Shown: positions 1 to 9,100 of the stretch, piece by piece
Numbering within the stretch: position 1 is the stretch's first letter
Layout: each line of letters begins with the position of its first letter
NCBI RefSeq assembly: GCF_024347455.1
Contig: NZ_AP025483.1
Span: 1,302,001-1,366,000 of the forward strand
Reading direction: 5' to 3'
Source: Vibrio echinoideorum
Lineage (GTDB): Bacteria; Pseudomonadota; Gammaproteobacteria; Enterobacterales; Vibrionaceae
Length of the DNA: 64,000 nucleotides
Translations under genes and position numbers: made by a program
The notes under the pieces: generated by a model
Database searches by the model: none
Told to the model about the DNA's origin: nothing
What the model saw: only the letters and a program-made list of their open reading frames with translations

Positions 1-1572
1 CAAATCGACTTTGCATTGCGAGTGATGGAAGAAGCCATCATCGCAGCGGGTGGTGGTTTACAACAAGACCAAACACAAAGCGAAGAATCAAATCAGGAAT
101 GGAACAAGCATTTCATCCAGACGGGTTTAGGCGGTAGCGACGAATTCGCTAACGTGATGAACCAAACCACTCAGGCGATGAAAGCGGTTTTTGAACAGGT
201 TGAAAAACCTTATTCGGGTTTAGATCCAAAAGTGCTAGAAGCAGCTATCAATGCTGTTGACCTCGATAATAACCAACACGCTTTGGTTGATGTTGTGGAT
301 AGCACAGCTGACTTAGTCGCAGCAAACTCCATCTTTGTACAACACCCACACTGCATTGCACACCTTCACACTCCACCTCTTATGGCTTCTGTCGCTGCGG
401 AATCGATTATTGCTGCTTTGAATCAATCAATGGATTCATGGGATCAAGCATCGGCTGCGACCTATGTTGAACAACGAGTCGTTGATTGGATGTGTGAAAA
501 GTATCAACTTGGCGAACAAGCTGACGGTGTTTTCACCAGCGGCGGCACGCAAAGCAATCTAATGGGCTTGTTGCTAGCGAGAGACTGGGTTGCCGATAAG
601 CACGATGGTCATTCTATTCAAAAGTTGGGCTTGCCAGAGTACGCGAAGAAACTGCGTATCTTATGTTCAAAGAAATCTCACTTTACGGTTCAAAAATCCG
701 CCTCTCTAATGGGATTGGGCGAAGCGGCAGTGTGCTGTGTTGATACCAATGCAAACGGCACTATTAAAGCTGACTTGTTAGATGCAGAAGTGAAAGCGCT
801 TAAAGCTCAAGGGTTGGTTCCTTTTGCTGTGGTAGGTACTGCAGGCACAACCGACCATGGTGCTATTGATGACCTGGAAGCGATAGCTGATATCGCCAAC
901 CAACAAGGTCTTTGGTTCCATGTCGACAGTGCTTACGGTGGCGCGCTTATCTTAAGTAGCCATAAAGCTCGTCTGAAAGGCATCGAAAAAGCGGACTCAG
1001 TCAGCGTTGATTTCCACAAGTTGTTCTTCCAAACAATCAGCTGTGGTGCTGTGCTTCTCAAAGACAAAGCAAACTTTAAGTACCTACTGCATCACGCAGA
1101 CTACTTAAACCGCGAGCACGATGAGCTGCCGAATCTAGTCGATAAGTCTATCGCAACCACCAAGCGTTTCGATGCACTGAAAGTCTTCATGACGATGCAA
1201 AGCGTTGGGCCAAAGCAACTGGGTGATATGTACGATCATCTCCTAGAGCAGACACTTCAAGTTGCTGACCTGATTCAGAAGCATGACGATTTTGAACTAC
1301 TTGCTGAGCCATCATTGTCTACTGTGCTGTTCCGTTCGGTGCCTAGCAATGGGCCATCAGTAAACAGCGCTATGGATTTGGACAAACTGAATCAAACGTT
1401 AAGACTGGAAGCGCTGACTCGTGGTGTTGCCGTGCTTGGCGAAACGGTCGTTGATGGTAAAAGTGCGCTGAAATTCACTATCTTGAATCCGTGCTTAACG
1501 ACATCAGATTTCAAATCTCTAATTAACAAAATTCAAACTTTAGCTATTGAGCTAGCAGAACAACAAGGGTAA
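1..1572 (+). CDS. Diaminobutyrate aminotransferase/decarboxylase fusion, C-terminal part (5' end outside window)
   Basis: The reading frame is open from base 1, so this is the 3' part of a longer gene. The first ~15 residues look like the end of an aminotransferase domain. The rest is a group II PLP-dependent decarboxylase: HVDSAYGG carries the PLP-contacting Asp, and VDFHK carries the Schiff-base Lys near window codon 340. In Vibrio, L-2,4-diaminobutyrate aminotransferase and decarboxylase are fused (about 960 residues). The fusion makes 1,3-diaminopropane from aspartate semialdehyde for norspermidine synthesis. The next two genes supply the remaining steps, which supports this substrate over glutamate or tyrosine. 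A TTG at 16 could pass as a start but has no ribosome site. The fusion itself is inferred because the N-terminal half is not visible. Confidence 0.9.
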   Translation, partial: QIDFALRVMEEAIIAAGGGLQQDQTQSEESNQEWNKHFIQTGLGGSDEFANVMNQTTQAMKAVFEQVEKPYSGLDPKVLEAAINAVDLDNNQHALVDVVDSTADLVAANSIFVQHPHCIAHLHTPPLMASVAAESIIAALNQSMDSWDQASAATYVEQRVVDWMCEKYQLGEQADGVFTSGGTQSNLMGLLLARDWVADKHDGHSIQKLGLPEYAKKLRILCSKKSHFTVQKSASLMGLGEAAVCCVDTNANGTIKADLLDAEVKALKAQGLVPFAVVGTAGTTDHGAIDDLEAIADIANQQGLWFHVDSAYGGALILSSHKARLKGIEKADSVSVDFHKLFFQTISCGAVLLKDKANFKYLLHHADYLNREHDELPNLVDKSIATTKRFDALKVFMTMQSVGPKQLGDMYDHLLEQTLQVADLIQKHDDFELLAEPSLSTVLFRSVPSNGPSVNSAMDLDKLNQTLRLEALTRGVAVLGETVVDGKSALKFTILNPCLTTSDFKSLINKIQTLAIELAEQQG

Positions 1573-1580
1573 TTAAAACT

Positions 1581-2831
1581 ATGGCTATTCTACAAATTGG
1601 TGCAGGCGGCGTCGGTTGGGTTGTTGCACATAAAGCAGCACAAAATAACGAAGTACTGGGTGATATCACGATCGCTTCTCGCACAATCGCGAAGTGTGAA
1701 AAAATCATCGAATCTATCAAGGGTAAAAACAACCTTAAAGATTCAACTAAGAAACTAGAAGCACGTTCAGTAGACGCTGACGATGTTGATGCGCTTGTTG
1801 CTTTGATTAAAGAAGTTAAGCCGGATCTAGTTATCAACGCTGGTCCTCCTTGGGTAAACATGGCGATCATGGAAGCGTGTTACCAATCGAAAGTCTCTTA
1901 CCTAGATACATCGGTAGCGGTTGACCTATGTTCTGAAGGTCAACAAGTACCACAAGCTTACGATTGGCAGTGGGGTTACCGTGAGAAGTTCGCTGAAGCG
2001 GGCATCACTGGTATTCTTGGTGCTGGTTTTGATCCAGGTGTGGTATCAATCTTTGCTGCGTACGCGGTTAAGCACTTGTTCGATGAGATTGATTCAATTG
2101 ACGTGATGGACGTGAATGCTGGCGATCACGGCAAGAAGTTTGCGACAAACTTTGACCCAGAAACCAACATGCTTGAGATCCAAGGCGATTCTTTCTACTG
2201 GGAAAACGAAGAGTGGAAACAAGTAGCTTGTCACTCTCGTATGCTTGAGTTCGAATTCCCTAACTGTGGCTCTCATAAAGTGTACTCAATGGCACACGAT
2301 GAAGTTCGTTCAATGAAAGAGTTCATCCCTGCTAAGCGTATCGAATTTTGGATGGGCTTTGGTGATGCATACCTGAACTACTTCAACTGCATGCGTGATA
2401 TCGGTCTTCTAAGCCCAGATCTGCTAACACTGCACGATGGCACGGTAGTTCAACCTCTTCATGTTCTTAAAGCACTACTACCAGATCCAACATCTTTGGC
2501 TCCGGGTTACACGGGCTTAACGTGTATCGGTACTTGGGTTCAAGGTAAGAAAGACGGTAAAGAGCGCAGCGTATTCATCTACAATAACGCAGACCACGAA
2601 GTGGCTTACGAAGACGTTGAGCACCAAGCAATCTCTTACACAACCGGTGTTCCTGCAATTACGGCTGCACTTCAGTTCTTCCGTGGTGAATGGGCTGACA
2701 AAGGCGTGTTCAACATGGAACAGCTAAACCCAGACCCGTTCCTTGCAACGATGCCTGAAATCGGTCTAGATTGGCATGTTCAAGAGCTAGAGCCTAAACA
2801 AGGTCTACCTCTGATCCACACTTTGAAGTAA
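1581..2831 (+). CDS. Carboxynorspermidine synthase/dehydrogenase (saccharopine dehydrogenase family)
   Basis: This 416-residue cytosolic enzyme begins with a Rossmann nucleotide-binding motif (IGAGGVGWVVAHKAA, residues ~6-20). It has the saccharopine-dehydrogenase fold, including the GAGFDPG segment near residue 145. In the Vibrio pathway it condenses diaminopropane with aspartate semialdehyde and reduces the Schiff base with NADPH to carboxynorspermidine. It starts 9 nt after the decarboxylase stop, so the two are co-transcribed. nspC follows after 211 nt holding a palindrome and a terminator. Lysine-pathway saccharopine dehydrogenase is an alternative by family alone, but the neighbours make carboxynorspermidine dehydrogenase far more likely. 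Confidence 0.93.
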   Translation: MAILQIGAGGVGWVVAHKAAQNNEVLGDITIASRTIAKCEKIIESIKGKNNLKDSTKKLEARSVDADDVDALVALIKEVKPDLVINAGPPWVNMAIMEACYQSKVSYLDTSVAVDLCSEGQQVPQAYDWQWGYREKFAEAGITGILGAGFDPGVVSIFAAYAVKHLFDEIDSIDVMDVNAGDHGKKFATNFDPETNMLEIQGDSFYWENEEWKQVACHSRMLEFEFPNCGSHKVYSMAHDEVRSMKEFIPAKRIEFWMGFGDAYLNYFNCMRDIGLLSPDLLTLHDGTVVQPLHVLKALLPDPTSLAPGYTGLTCIGTWVQGKKDGKERSVFIYNNADHEVAYEDVEHQAISYTTGVPAITAALQFFRGEWADKGVFNMEQLNPDPFLATMPEIGLDWHVQELEPKQGLPLIHTLK

Positions 2832-2840
2832 TTTCTGGTT

Positions 2841-2918
2841 CTTTGCCCTTGTCGTGTTGTCCATCGTGCTCATTTACGTTCGTAAACTCCGCGCGATGTC
2901 CTAGCGACAAGGTCAAAG
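2841..2918. repeat. REP-like imperfect palindrome
   Basis: Fourteen-base arms (CTTTGCCCTTGTCG at 2841-2854 and CGACAAGGTCAAAG at 2905-2918) pair with one mismatch. Inside them lies a second imperfect stem (CCATCGTGCTCA against CTCCGCGCGATG) closed by TTTACG-TT-CGTAAA at 2873-2886. The element is GC-richer than its surroundings and non-coding, in the gap between two co-functional genes. Its shape resembles dispersed bacterial palindromic repeats. Only one copy was noticed in this window. Confidence 0.55.
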
Positions 2919-2968
2919 CTCTGCGAATTACATCCAAAGCCATATGATGGACAAGAACGTATAATTAC

Positions 2969-2997
2969 AAGCCGATGCATGAGCGTCGGCTTTTTTC
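2969..2997 (+). terminator. Intrinsic terminator before nspC
   Basis: A ten-base stem (2969-2978 with 2983-2992, one G-U pair), a four-base loop and a run of six T. It lies 46 bases before the nspC start, so transcription from the upstream pair should largely stop here. Confidence 0.75.
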
Positions 2998-3042
2998 GAT
3001 TATCATGTGCCCTCGTTAAGTCGAGGGCAGCAAGGTATTAAC

Positions 3043-4176
3043 ATGCAAAACAACGAACTAAAAACGCCTTATTTCATGATCAACGAAGAGAAGTTGATTG
3101 CGAATTTAGAGATAGCTAAACAGCTGAAAGAGATTTCAGGTGTGAAGCTGGTATTGGCACTCAAGTGTTTTTCGACATGGGGTGTGTTTGACATCATCAA
3201 ACCTTATCTCGATGGCACGACAAGCTCTGGCCCATACGAAGTAAAGCTTGGCCACGAAACCTTTGGTGGTGAAACGCACGCTTACAGTGTCGGTTACAGC
3301 GAAGATGACGTGAGAGAAGTCGCTGACATCTGCGACAAGATGATCTTCAACTCGCAAAGCCAGTTAGCGGCTTACCGTCATATTGTTGAAGGTAAAGCTT
3401 CACTGGGTTTACGTTTAAATCCGGGTGTGAGCTACGCAGGGCAAGACTTAGCAAACCCTGCACGCCAATTCTCGCGTTTGGGTGTTCAAGCTGATCACAT
3501 CAAGCCTGAGACCTTCGATGAGATTAATGGCGTCATGTTTCACATGAACTGTGAGAACAAAGACGTCGATTCATTTATCGGCTTGCTTGATTCAATCTCA
3601 GAACAATTTGGTGAGCATTTAGATAAATTGGGCTGGGTGAGCATGGGCGGTGGTGTGTTCTTCACATGGCCGGGTTATGACATTGAGAAGCTGGGTCTTG
3701 CGCTAAAATCCTTCTCTGAAAAGCACGGTGTACAAATGTACCTTGAGCCGGGTGAAGCCATCATTACTAAAACGACGGATCTTGTCGTGACAGTAGTTGA
3801 TATCGTAGAGAACGTGAAGAAAACGGCAATTGTCGATTCAGCTACCGAGGCGCACCGCCTAGATACGCTTATCTATAATGAACCAGCATCGGTATTGGAA
3901 GCGTCTGAAAATGGCAGCCATGACTATGTGATTGGTTCGTGTTCATGTCTTGCGGGCGATCAGTTCTGCGAAGCAAGCTTTGATGAGCCGTTGAAAATTG
4001 GTCAAAAGCTGCATCTGTTAGACAGTGCGGGTTACACCATGGTGAAACTGAACTGGTTCAACGGCCTTAAAATGCCTTCAATCTACTGCGAGCGCAGCAA
4101 TGGCGAAGTTCAAAAGTTGAATGAGTTTGGCTATGAAGACTTCAAACGTTCTCTGTCACAGTGGTCAGTTAAGTAA
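3043..4176 (+). CDS. nspC: Carboxynorspermidine decarboxylase
   Basis: A 377-residue fold-III (alanine-racemase-like) PLP decarboxylase that turns carboxynorspermidine into norspermidine. The N-terminal LALKCF segment carries the PLP lysine. MGGGVFF and the GEAI motif near residues 203-252 bind phosphate, and GSCSCLAGD near residue 305 carries the catalytic cysteine region. ATG 3043 was chosen over the in-frame GTG at 3007. It follows an AAGG site, and the resulting length is usual for NspC. Norspermidine in vibrios feeds biofilm control through NspS/MbaA, which are not in this window. A strong terminator follows. Confidence 0.95.
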   Translation: MQNNELKTPYFMINEEKLIANLEIAKQLKEISGVKLVLALKCFSTWGVFDIIKPYLDGTTSSGPYEVKLGHETFGGETHAYSVGYSEDDVREVADICDKMIFNSQSQLAAYRHIVEGKASLGLRLNPGVSYAGQDLANPARQFSRLGVQADHIKPETFDEINGVMFHMNCENKDVDSFIGLLDSISEQFGEHLDKLGWVSMGGGVFFTWPGYDIEKLGLALKSFSEKHGVQMYLEPGEAIITKTTDLVVTVVDIVENVKKTAIVDSATEAHRLDTLIYNEPASVLEASENGSHDYVIGSCSCLAGDQFCEASFDEPLKIGQKLHLLDSAGYTMVKLNWFNGLKMPSIYCERSNGEVQKLNEFGYEDFKRSLSQWSVK

Positions 4177-4200
4177 CTGAGTCATAGCTTCAGAATAATA

Positions 4201-4229
4201 AAAAGAGCAGCCGATGAGCTGCTCTTTTT
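4201..4229. terminator. Bidirectional terminator after nspC
   Basis: A perfect 11-base stem (4201-4211 with 4218-4228) and a six-base loop, flanked by A-rich and T-rich tracts. It can serve nspC on the plus strand and the convergent ACT-domain gene on the minus strand. Confidence 0.85.
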
Positions 4230-4262
4230 GTTTTCTTGTTCTCACCGTTAAGCGTGATTCGT

Positions 4263-4775
4263 TTAACTCTCAATAATCACACGAGTATCTTCGCTGAGGG
4301 TTTCTAGTTCATTGACCACGTCATCGATTAGAACTTCAATTGGTAGTTTAACAGCGATCTTGGACGTAAATAGGCTTGAGCTAACGCCACCACCACCGGC
4401 GATGAAGACTCGGTGACAATCCATATCGAGAATGCTGATACCTTGCCTATCTAGGACATGTGTTACTTCGTTGACGATGCCAGCTCGGTCGTTAGAGTCG
4501 AGTCGCAAGTGGTGTATTGTATCTTGAACATTATGTATATGGTCTGAATCGACAAACTGTACAATGAGGTCGGCGTTGGCGCTAAAGGCGTCTTTCACTA
4601 CCGATTCGTTAATGGCTGGAAGTTGAACTTTTAATACGCCTGCGACTTGGTCTTCAATAAAGTTAACTTTACTGATGAGCCATTTCCCGTCGTTTTCGTG
4701 AGTAACCGCAGCAAGTTGCTTGATTGTTGCTGGTGATGCTTTTCCGATGAAATTTACGATAAATGTACTGTTCAT
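4263..4775 (-). CDS. ACT-domain regulatory protein, GcvR-like
   Basis: A 170-residue protein with two tandem ACT-like halves. The second (about residues 85-165) has the typical ACT opening LRLDSNDRAGIVNEVTHVLD. This matches the layout of the glycine cleavage repressor GcvR and related regulators, which bind amino acids rather than DNA. The first half starts FIVNFIGKASPATIKQLA, as in GcvR-type proteins. ATG 4775 was chosen because GGGGGC lies just upstream; the in-frame TTG at 4787 has no such site. It stands alone and convergent to nspC. The exact ligand and partner cannot be told from sequence. Confidence 0.75.
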   Translation of the reverse strand: MNSTFIVNFIGKASPATIKQLAAVTHENDGKWLISKVNFIEDQVAGVLKVQLPAINESVVKDAFSANADLIVQFVDSDHIHNVQDTIHHLRLDSNDRAGIVNEVTHVLDRQGISILDMDCHRVFIAGGGGVSSSLFTSKIAVKLPIEVLIDDVVNELETLSEDTRVIIES

Positions 4776-5073
4776 ATCAGCCCCCAAAGTCTCAATTAAT
4801 CGTTGCTAATTAAATGTTTGATATCACGCGATAAAGTTCTTTAATTTCAGTGTAGAAGTTTACATCGAACAATGTTTGACCTACGTCAATTTTTGAAACT
4901 AAGCTGCGGGGCAAAAAAAGAGAATGAAGAGTAGGGCACAAAAAAAGCGGCTAGAGAGCCGCTTTTTAGAAGAGTTATCGCTGTTATTTGTGATTCGGAA
5001 GCTTATCAAGCAACGAGTAAACGGCTGGGTAAGCTACTGAGTAAACAACTTAGCAAATAACGTGGAAGTTGGT
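4776..5073. other. Intergenic stretch
   Basis: Holds the upstream region of the ACT gene (minus strand) and the terminator at 4942-4967. No other supported feature was seen. Confidence 0.5.
4942..4967. terminator. Bidirectional terminator
   Basis: A perfect 11-base stem AAAAAGCGGCT / AGCCGCTTTTT with an AGAG loop. It lies downstream of the DUF3943-type gene on the minus strand, where the A-run reads as the terminal U-run. Confidence 0.82.
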
Positions 5074-5997
5074 TTAGAAGGTTACTTTGAAGTTCATACC
5101 AACAAACTGAGAATCATATCGTGCACCAGCATCGTAGGCGAATCGAGCAGCATCTTGGTTATCCCACCAAGGGTTAGTATTCAGGTTAACTTCTGCGTCA
5201 CCACCCCAAGCATCACTTACCCAATAATGGATATGGCCAACAGGGTTTAGGAAGAATAGAGACACATCGCCCATGGTTTGAGAGCCCATCACTTCGCCAC
5301 CAGAAGAGACAATATCTTGCTCCGCTTCTAGCATCAATTCACCGACAACAGCACCGAAGAATGGAGTGATGAAGAGATCTTGCCAAGACGGTACTTCAGC
5401 AAATGCTTCTACACCGTATTCCCAGAAGAATGTAGACATAGTCCAAGAGTACAAGAAAGACTCAAATTCATCGTAACCAGCGTGTCGAGCTGCGGTGTAG
5501 TAAACACCACCAAAGTATGGGTGCATGACGTAGTTCAGGAAGTGCTCGTCACGGTCCCATACAGGACCTTCAGAAACATTGTCCTTCCACTTCTTACCTA
5601 GCGCACTGATATCACGTTGGTCATCATCCCACTTAGTGATGCTTTCAGGTAGCATAGTCATTAGACCAACCGTTGCGACACTTAAACCAAGAATGGTGTA
5701 GGTTTGACCCATAAGGTAGTCCCAATCTTTGCCATCGCTAACGGTAAGATAGATAGGTTGTTTGTCGATCGAGAGATCGTACTGATCACTTGATTCGCTT
5801 AGTGCATAGTTCTTGCTAGGCTTGTAGGTGTACAAGCTTTCATTAACACAGTAGTCTTGAGCACATTCATCCGAGTAAGAAAGGTTGATTGGCTGGTCGA
5901 AGTCGTATTGGCTTGCAACCGAGTTAACTGACATTAGCATTGAAAATGCAGCAGTAACCTTCATTAATAACGGTGATTTGGCCACAAGGGTCTCCAT
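5074..5997 (-). CDS. Exported DUF3943-type protein
   Basis: A 307-residue protein with an N-terminal signal peptide (hydrophobic LLMKVTAAFSMLMSVNSVAS) and a mature region rich in Trp, Tyr and Phe. A central helix (GLSVATVGLMTMLPES, ~residue 100) is followed by a segment with conserved H-P-YFGGVYYTAAR (~162) and FFWEYGVEAFAE (~191). The C-terminus ends FKVTF, as in outer-membrane barrels, where a terminal Phe is common. This resembles DUF3943 family members of unknown function. The ATG lacks a ribosome site, whereas GTG at 5985 has GGAG seven bases upstream and may be the true start (303 residues). Confidence 0.75.
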   Translation of the reverse strand: METLVAKSPLLMKVTAAFSMLMSVNSVASQYDFDQPINLSYSDECAQDYCVNESLYTYKPSKNYALSESSDQYDLSIDKQPIYLTVSDGKDWDYLMGQTYTILGLSVATVGLMTMLPESITKWDDDQRDISALGKKWKDNVSEGPVWDRDEHFLNYVMHPYFGGVYYTAARHAGYDEFESFLYSWTMSTFFWEYGVEAFAEVPSWQDLFITPFFGAVVGELMLEAEQDIVSSGGEVMGSQTMGDVSLFFLNPVGHIHYWVSDAWGGDAEVNLNTNPWWDNQDAARFAYDAGARYDSQFVGMNFKVTF

Positions 5998-6194
5998 GAG
6001 ATGTTAAGAATTGATCAGGGTCACAATTATCTATTAAATGCCTGATTTAGGGAACTAATAATTTATCGCTTTTCCTAATAAAACCTTAGATTTAACATTA
6101 TTAATATTTGTGAAAAGGCGAAATGTCTCAAATTCAACCATAGACCAGTTTGTAAATAATGCAGTGTCTTTTTATGACTACAAGGGATAGAAAT

Positions 6195-7433
6195 ATGACG
6201 AAAATCGCAATGTTAAGCACCGGTGAAGAAGTTCTTCATGGAGACATTGTAGACACAAACGCAGCTTGGATGTCTGCTGAGTTTTACCAGCATGGTTTTG
6301 CTCTGGCTAAACGTTCAACTGTGGGTGACCAAATGAATGCTCTGATCGAAGAACTTTTGATGCTGAGCTTTAACTATGATGTGGTTATCGTCAACGGTGG
6401 TTTGGGACCGACAACTGATGATATGAGTGCTGCGGCCGCTGCTGCTGCTTCAGAACAGAGGTTGGTTATGTTTCCTGAATGGCTTACTCGTATGGAAGAG
6501 ATGTTTTCTGGACGTGATATGCCGATGCCTGACAGCAACCTAAAACAAGCGCTGTTGCCAGCTAGCTCAGAGATTGTTGATAACCCTGTAGGTACCGCTT
6601 GCGGCTTCAAACTACAAATCAACGATGCGACTTTCTATTTCACGCCGGGTGTACCGAGTGAGTTTAAGCGTATGGTGACGTTTGAGATTCTTCCTGATCT
6701 GTCGCGCACTTATCCTCAAGTGGTTGCGTCTGAATGCAGCCGACTGTTTACGTTTGGTTTATCTGAGTCAGGCATCTCTGACGTTCTGGACCAATTAAAG
6801 CTTCCTGAAGGCTATGAGCTAGGCTACCGCTCTTACTTGCCATTTATTGAGGTGAAGCTGTTTGGGCCAAAATCTGGGTTAGAAACTCGCGTTAAGTTAA
6901 TGCAGATGGTTTACAAACTGTTAGAAAGTAACGTGGTAAGTGTTGACGAGCCGATGATTGATCACATTGGTCATATTATGGCTGAGAGAAAGAAGACCTT
7001 ATCAGTATCGGAAGTGTCGACCAAAGGTGCGCTGTCGGCTTGGCTGCAATCGAATGAGCAGGTTGAAGATTGTTTTGGACACTCTTGGGTAATGGCTGAG
7101 CCCAAAGAGAGCGAGCTTGAAAAGAGTGACCCATTGGCGGCTACTTTTGCATTAGCTGGCGCAACAAGAGAAAAGTGCGGTACTGAATTAGCCTTGGTGA
7201 CCGGTAAGTTGGAAGGCAACACATTCAGTATTGCGTTGTCGAGCGAAGCGGGTGAGTGGGGCCAAGTACTTGAGTTCTATCGCCAATATAATCGAGAAGA
7301 CGCGCGTACCATTATCAAAACCGTTGCGGCAGATATGTTGAGAAGGCATCTAGATAACAAGCCGATGTTTGGTGATTACTCTTCACTAAAACGAGTGAAG
7401 GATATGTTTATTCCAGCGGCGATTCTCAAGTAA
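6195..7433 (+). CDS. CinA-like protein (MoCF/CinA domain)
   Basis: A 412-residue protein. Residues ~1-170 form a MoCF_biosynth domain with STGEEVLHGDIVDTNA at the start and VNGGLGPTTDD near residue 70, the signature of CinA N-domains (pyrophosphatase or molybdopterin-binding fold). A linker region follows, then a divergent C-terminal CinA/PncC-like part that would be the NMN deamidase. The residues usually forming that active site are not clear to me, so it may be degenerate. ATG 6195 with AAGGGA upstream was preferred to 6159. It stands alone, with a terminator downstream. Confidence 0.85.
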   Translation: MTKIAMLSTGEEVLHGDIVDTNAAWMSAEFYQHGFALAKRSTVGDQMNALIEELLMLSFNYDVVIVNGGLGPTTDDMSAAAAAAASEQRLVMFPEWLTRMEEMFSGRDMPMPDSNLKQALLPASSEIVDNPVGTACGFKLQINDATFYFTPGVPSEFKRMVTFEILPDLSRTYPQVVASECSRLFTFGLSESGISDVLDQLKLPEGYELGYRSYLPFIEVKLFGPKSGLETRVKLMQMVYKLLESNVVSVDEPMIDHIGHIMAERKKTLSVSEVSTKGALSAWLQSNEQVEDCFGHSWVMAEPKESELEKSDPLAATFALAGATREKCGTELALVTGKLEGNTFSIALSSEAGEWGQVLEFYRQYNREDARTIIKTVAADMLRRHLDNKPMFGDYSSLKRVKDMFIPAAILK

Positions 7434-7515
7434 GCATTTAAGCTAGAGAACAAAGTTTCTACCCAACTAGGCTTCTAGCTAAATCTCAAACTAACGCTAG
7501 AACCGAGCGGTATAA

Positions 7516-7552
7516 AAAGGCCCCACGTCCAAATGGTTGCGGGGCCTTTCGT
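7516..7552 (+). terminator. Terminator between cinA-like gene and dmsC
   Basis: A nine-base stem AAAGGCCCC (7516-7524) / GGGGCCTTT (7541-7549) with a 16-base loop. It is convergent between the CinA-like gene and dmsC and could serve both strands. Confidence 0.7.
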
Positions 7553-7621
7553 TTATCTAGCCTTCTAGATAAGCCGACAAACAGCGATGTTTACACGTAG
7601 CTCACGACTGTAAGAACTCGA

Positions 7622-8467
7622 TTACAAACCGCTTGTCATATGTAGGCTGTAGAACAAACCACGGCCAATTAATTCTGAAGCTAAGAACAGTATCAGTGCT
7701 AAGCCTAGGTTTACTGGGTTCACTTTTGCTTTGTTCAGCATAGGTAGAATCCAAACCAGTAAGCTTGCCATCAACAATGCCACTTGAAGAATCACATAGC
7801 TGCCTAAACCGTCAACCAACTCAGATGCTTTTGCCGCTGAAGTTTGAATGTCACCGATTAGGTTCAGTTTTCCTACTGTCACAAGCAAGCTGATAGCAAC
7901 TGCGATAACAGCCAGCATCGTGATGTTACGGTCAACCGTAAAGCGGCTGTCATTTGCGAATACCATCACGAACTGAGATAGCAGCAAGCCGCCCACAACC
8001 ATCGTCATGATGAAGCTCAATGGTGTGTAGATGTTGTCCCATGTTGGTACTGTGTTGATCATGTATACGTTAATCATCGCGTACATGAAGATAGCGCCCA
8101 GCACCATAGCTGCAACCGTCAGTGCTTTTTGGATGGCAACGCCACCTTTCTTAAGCACAGACAATAGCCATTGTAGCCCGCCAACCGCGAAGAATGCCGC
8201 ACCGAAGAACACTTCGTTAGACAACCAAGCTGAACCTAGTTGGTTAAAGGCATTAAACGCGCGCAGTGGAGAACCAAGATGCGTTGTTGAAAACATGAAA
8301 CCAAGCCCCATTAATGCCCACAGAATGAACATTGGAACCTTGTAGCTGTTTAGTTTCTCTTCGTCATGCCCAAGTACCAGCGCGCGTGCGCCAATAAGTA
8401 AGTAACCACCCACTGCAGTTTGCGCCAGCACCGTAAAGAAGATCAAAGACCACTCATGAAAAATCAT
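7622..8467 (-). CDS. dmsC: DMSO reductase membrane anchor subunit C
   Basis: A 281-residue integral membrane protein with about eight hydrophobic helices, of the DmsC anchor family. It takes electrons from menaquinol and hands them to the DmsB iron-sulfur chain while holding DmsAB to the inner membrane. The N-terminal EWSLIFFTVLAQTAVGG segment and the later STTHLGSPLRAFNA loop are typical. GGAGG lies just before the ATG. It starts one base after the dmsB stop and is the last gene of dmsABC. Confidence 0.92.
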   Translation of the reverse strand: MIFHEWSLIFFTVLAQTAVGGYLLIGARALVLGHDEEKLNSYKVPMFILWALMGLGFMFSTTHLGSPLRAFNAFNQLGSAWLSNEVFFGAAFFAVGGLQWLLSVLKKGGVAIQKALTVAAMVLGAIFMYAMINVYMINTVPTWDNIYTPLSFIMTMVVGGLLLSQFVMVFANDSRFTVDRNITMLAVIAVAISLLVTVGKLNLIGDIQTSAAKASELVDGLGSYVILQVALLMASLLVWILPMLNKAKVNPVNLGLALILFLASELIGRGLFYSLHMTSGL

Positions 8468-8468
8468 C

Positions 8469-9089
8469 TTACACCTCCTTCGGGTTTGCTAGGTGACCAC
8501 TGGTATCGCCAGTAGGCTTCGCGTTTTTGTTCAGCTTAATCACGATGTTTGGCAGCGTTTCATTTGAAGATGGCAGTGGTGCTACATCTGCACCAGAGCC
8601 GTACTTCTCACGAAGTGTATTGATCTCACCAAACTCCAATGCACGAAGTGGGCAAGATTCAACACAGATAGGTTGTTTGCCTTCCGAAACGCGCTGGTAA
8701 CAACCGTCGCATTTGGTCATGTGACCTTTCTTCGCATTGTATTGTGGTGCGCCGTAAGGGCACGCATTGCTACAGTGTTGACAACCAATACACACACTCT
8801 CGTCAACCACAACCAAGCCATCTTCGTCACGTTTGTGCATGGCACCTGATGGGCAAACTTTCACACACGCAGGGTTAGTACAGTGGTTACACGCAATAGA
8901 AAGGTAGTAAGAAAAGACATCTTTCTGTACCCAGGTGTCGCCATCTTGGGTGAAGCCACCACCGGCGTATTCGTATACGCGGCGGTAGTTCGTTTTGATA
9001 TCTAGATCGTTATAATCTTTACAAGCAAGCTGACAGGTTTTACAACCCGTGCATTTACTTGAATCAATGTAAAAGCCGTATTGTTTCAT
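8469..9089 (-). CDS. dmsB: DMSO reductase iron-sulfur subunit B
   Basis: A 206-residue electron-transfer subunit carrying four [4Fe-4S] clusters. The motifs are CTGCKTCQLAC (from residue 15), CNHCTNPACVKVCP, CIGCQHCSNACP and CDGCYQ...CVESCP. This is the standard DmsB layout linking DmsC to the molybdenum subunit. The gene lies 11 bases after dmsA and 1 base before dmsC. Confidence 0.95.
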   Translation of the reverse strand: MKQYGFYIDSSKCTGCKTCQLACKDYNDLDIKTNYRRVYEYAGGGFTQDGDTWVQKDVFSYYLSIACNHCTNPACVKVCPSGAMHKRDEDGLVVVDESVCIGCQHCSNACPYGAPQYNAKKGHMTKCDGCYQRVSEGKQPICVESCPLRALEFGEINTLREKYGSGADVAPLPSSNETLPNIVIKLNKNAKPTGDTSGHLANPKEV

Positions 9090-9100
9090 TCCAACCTACC

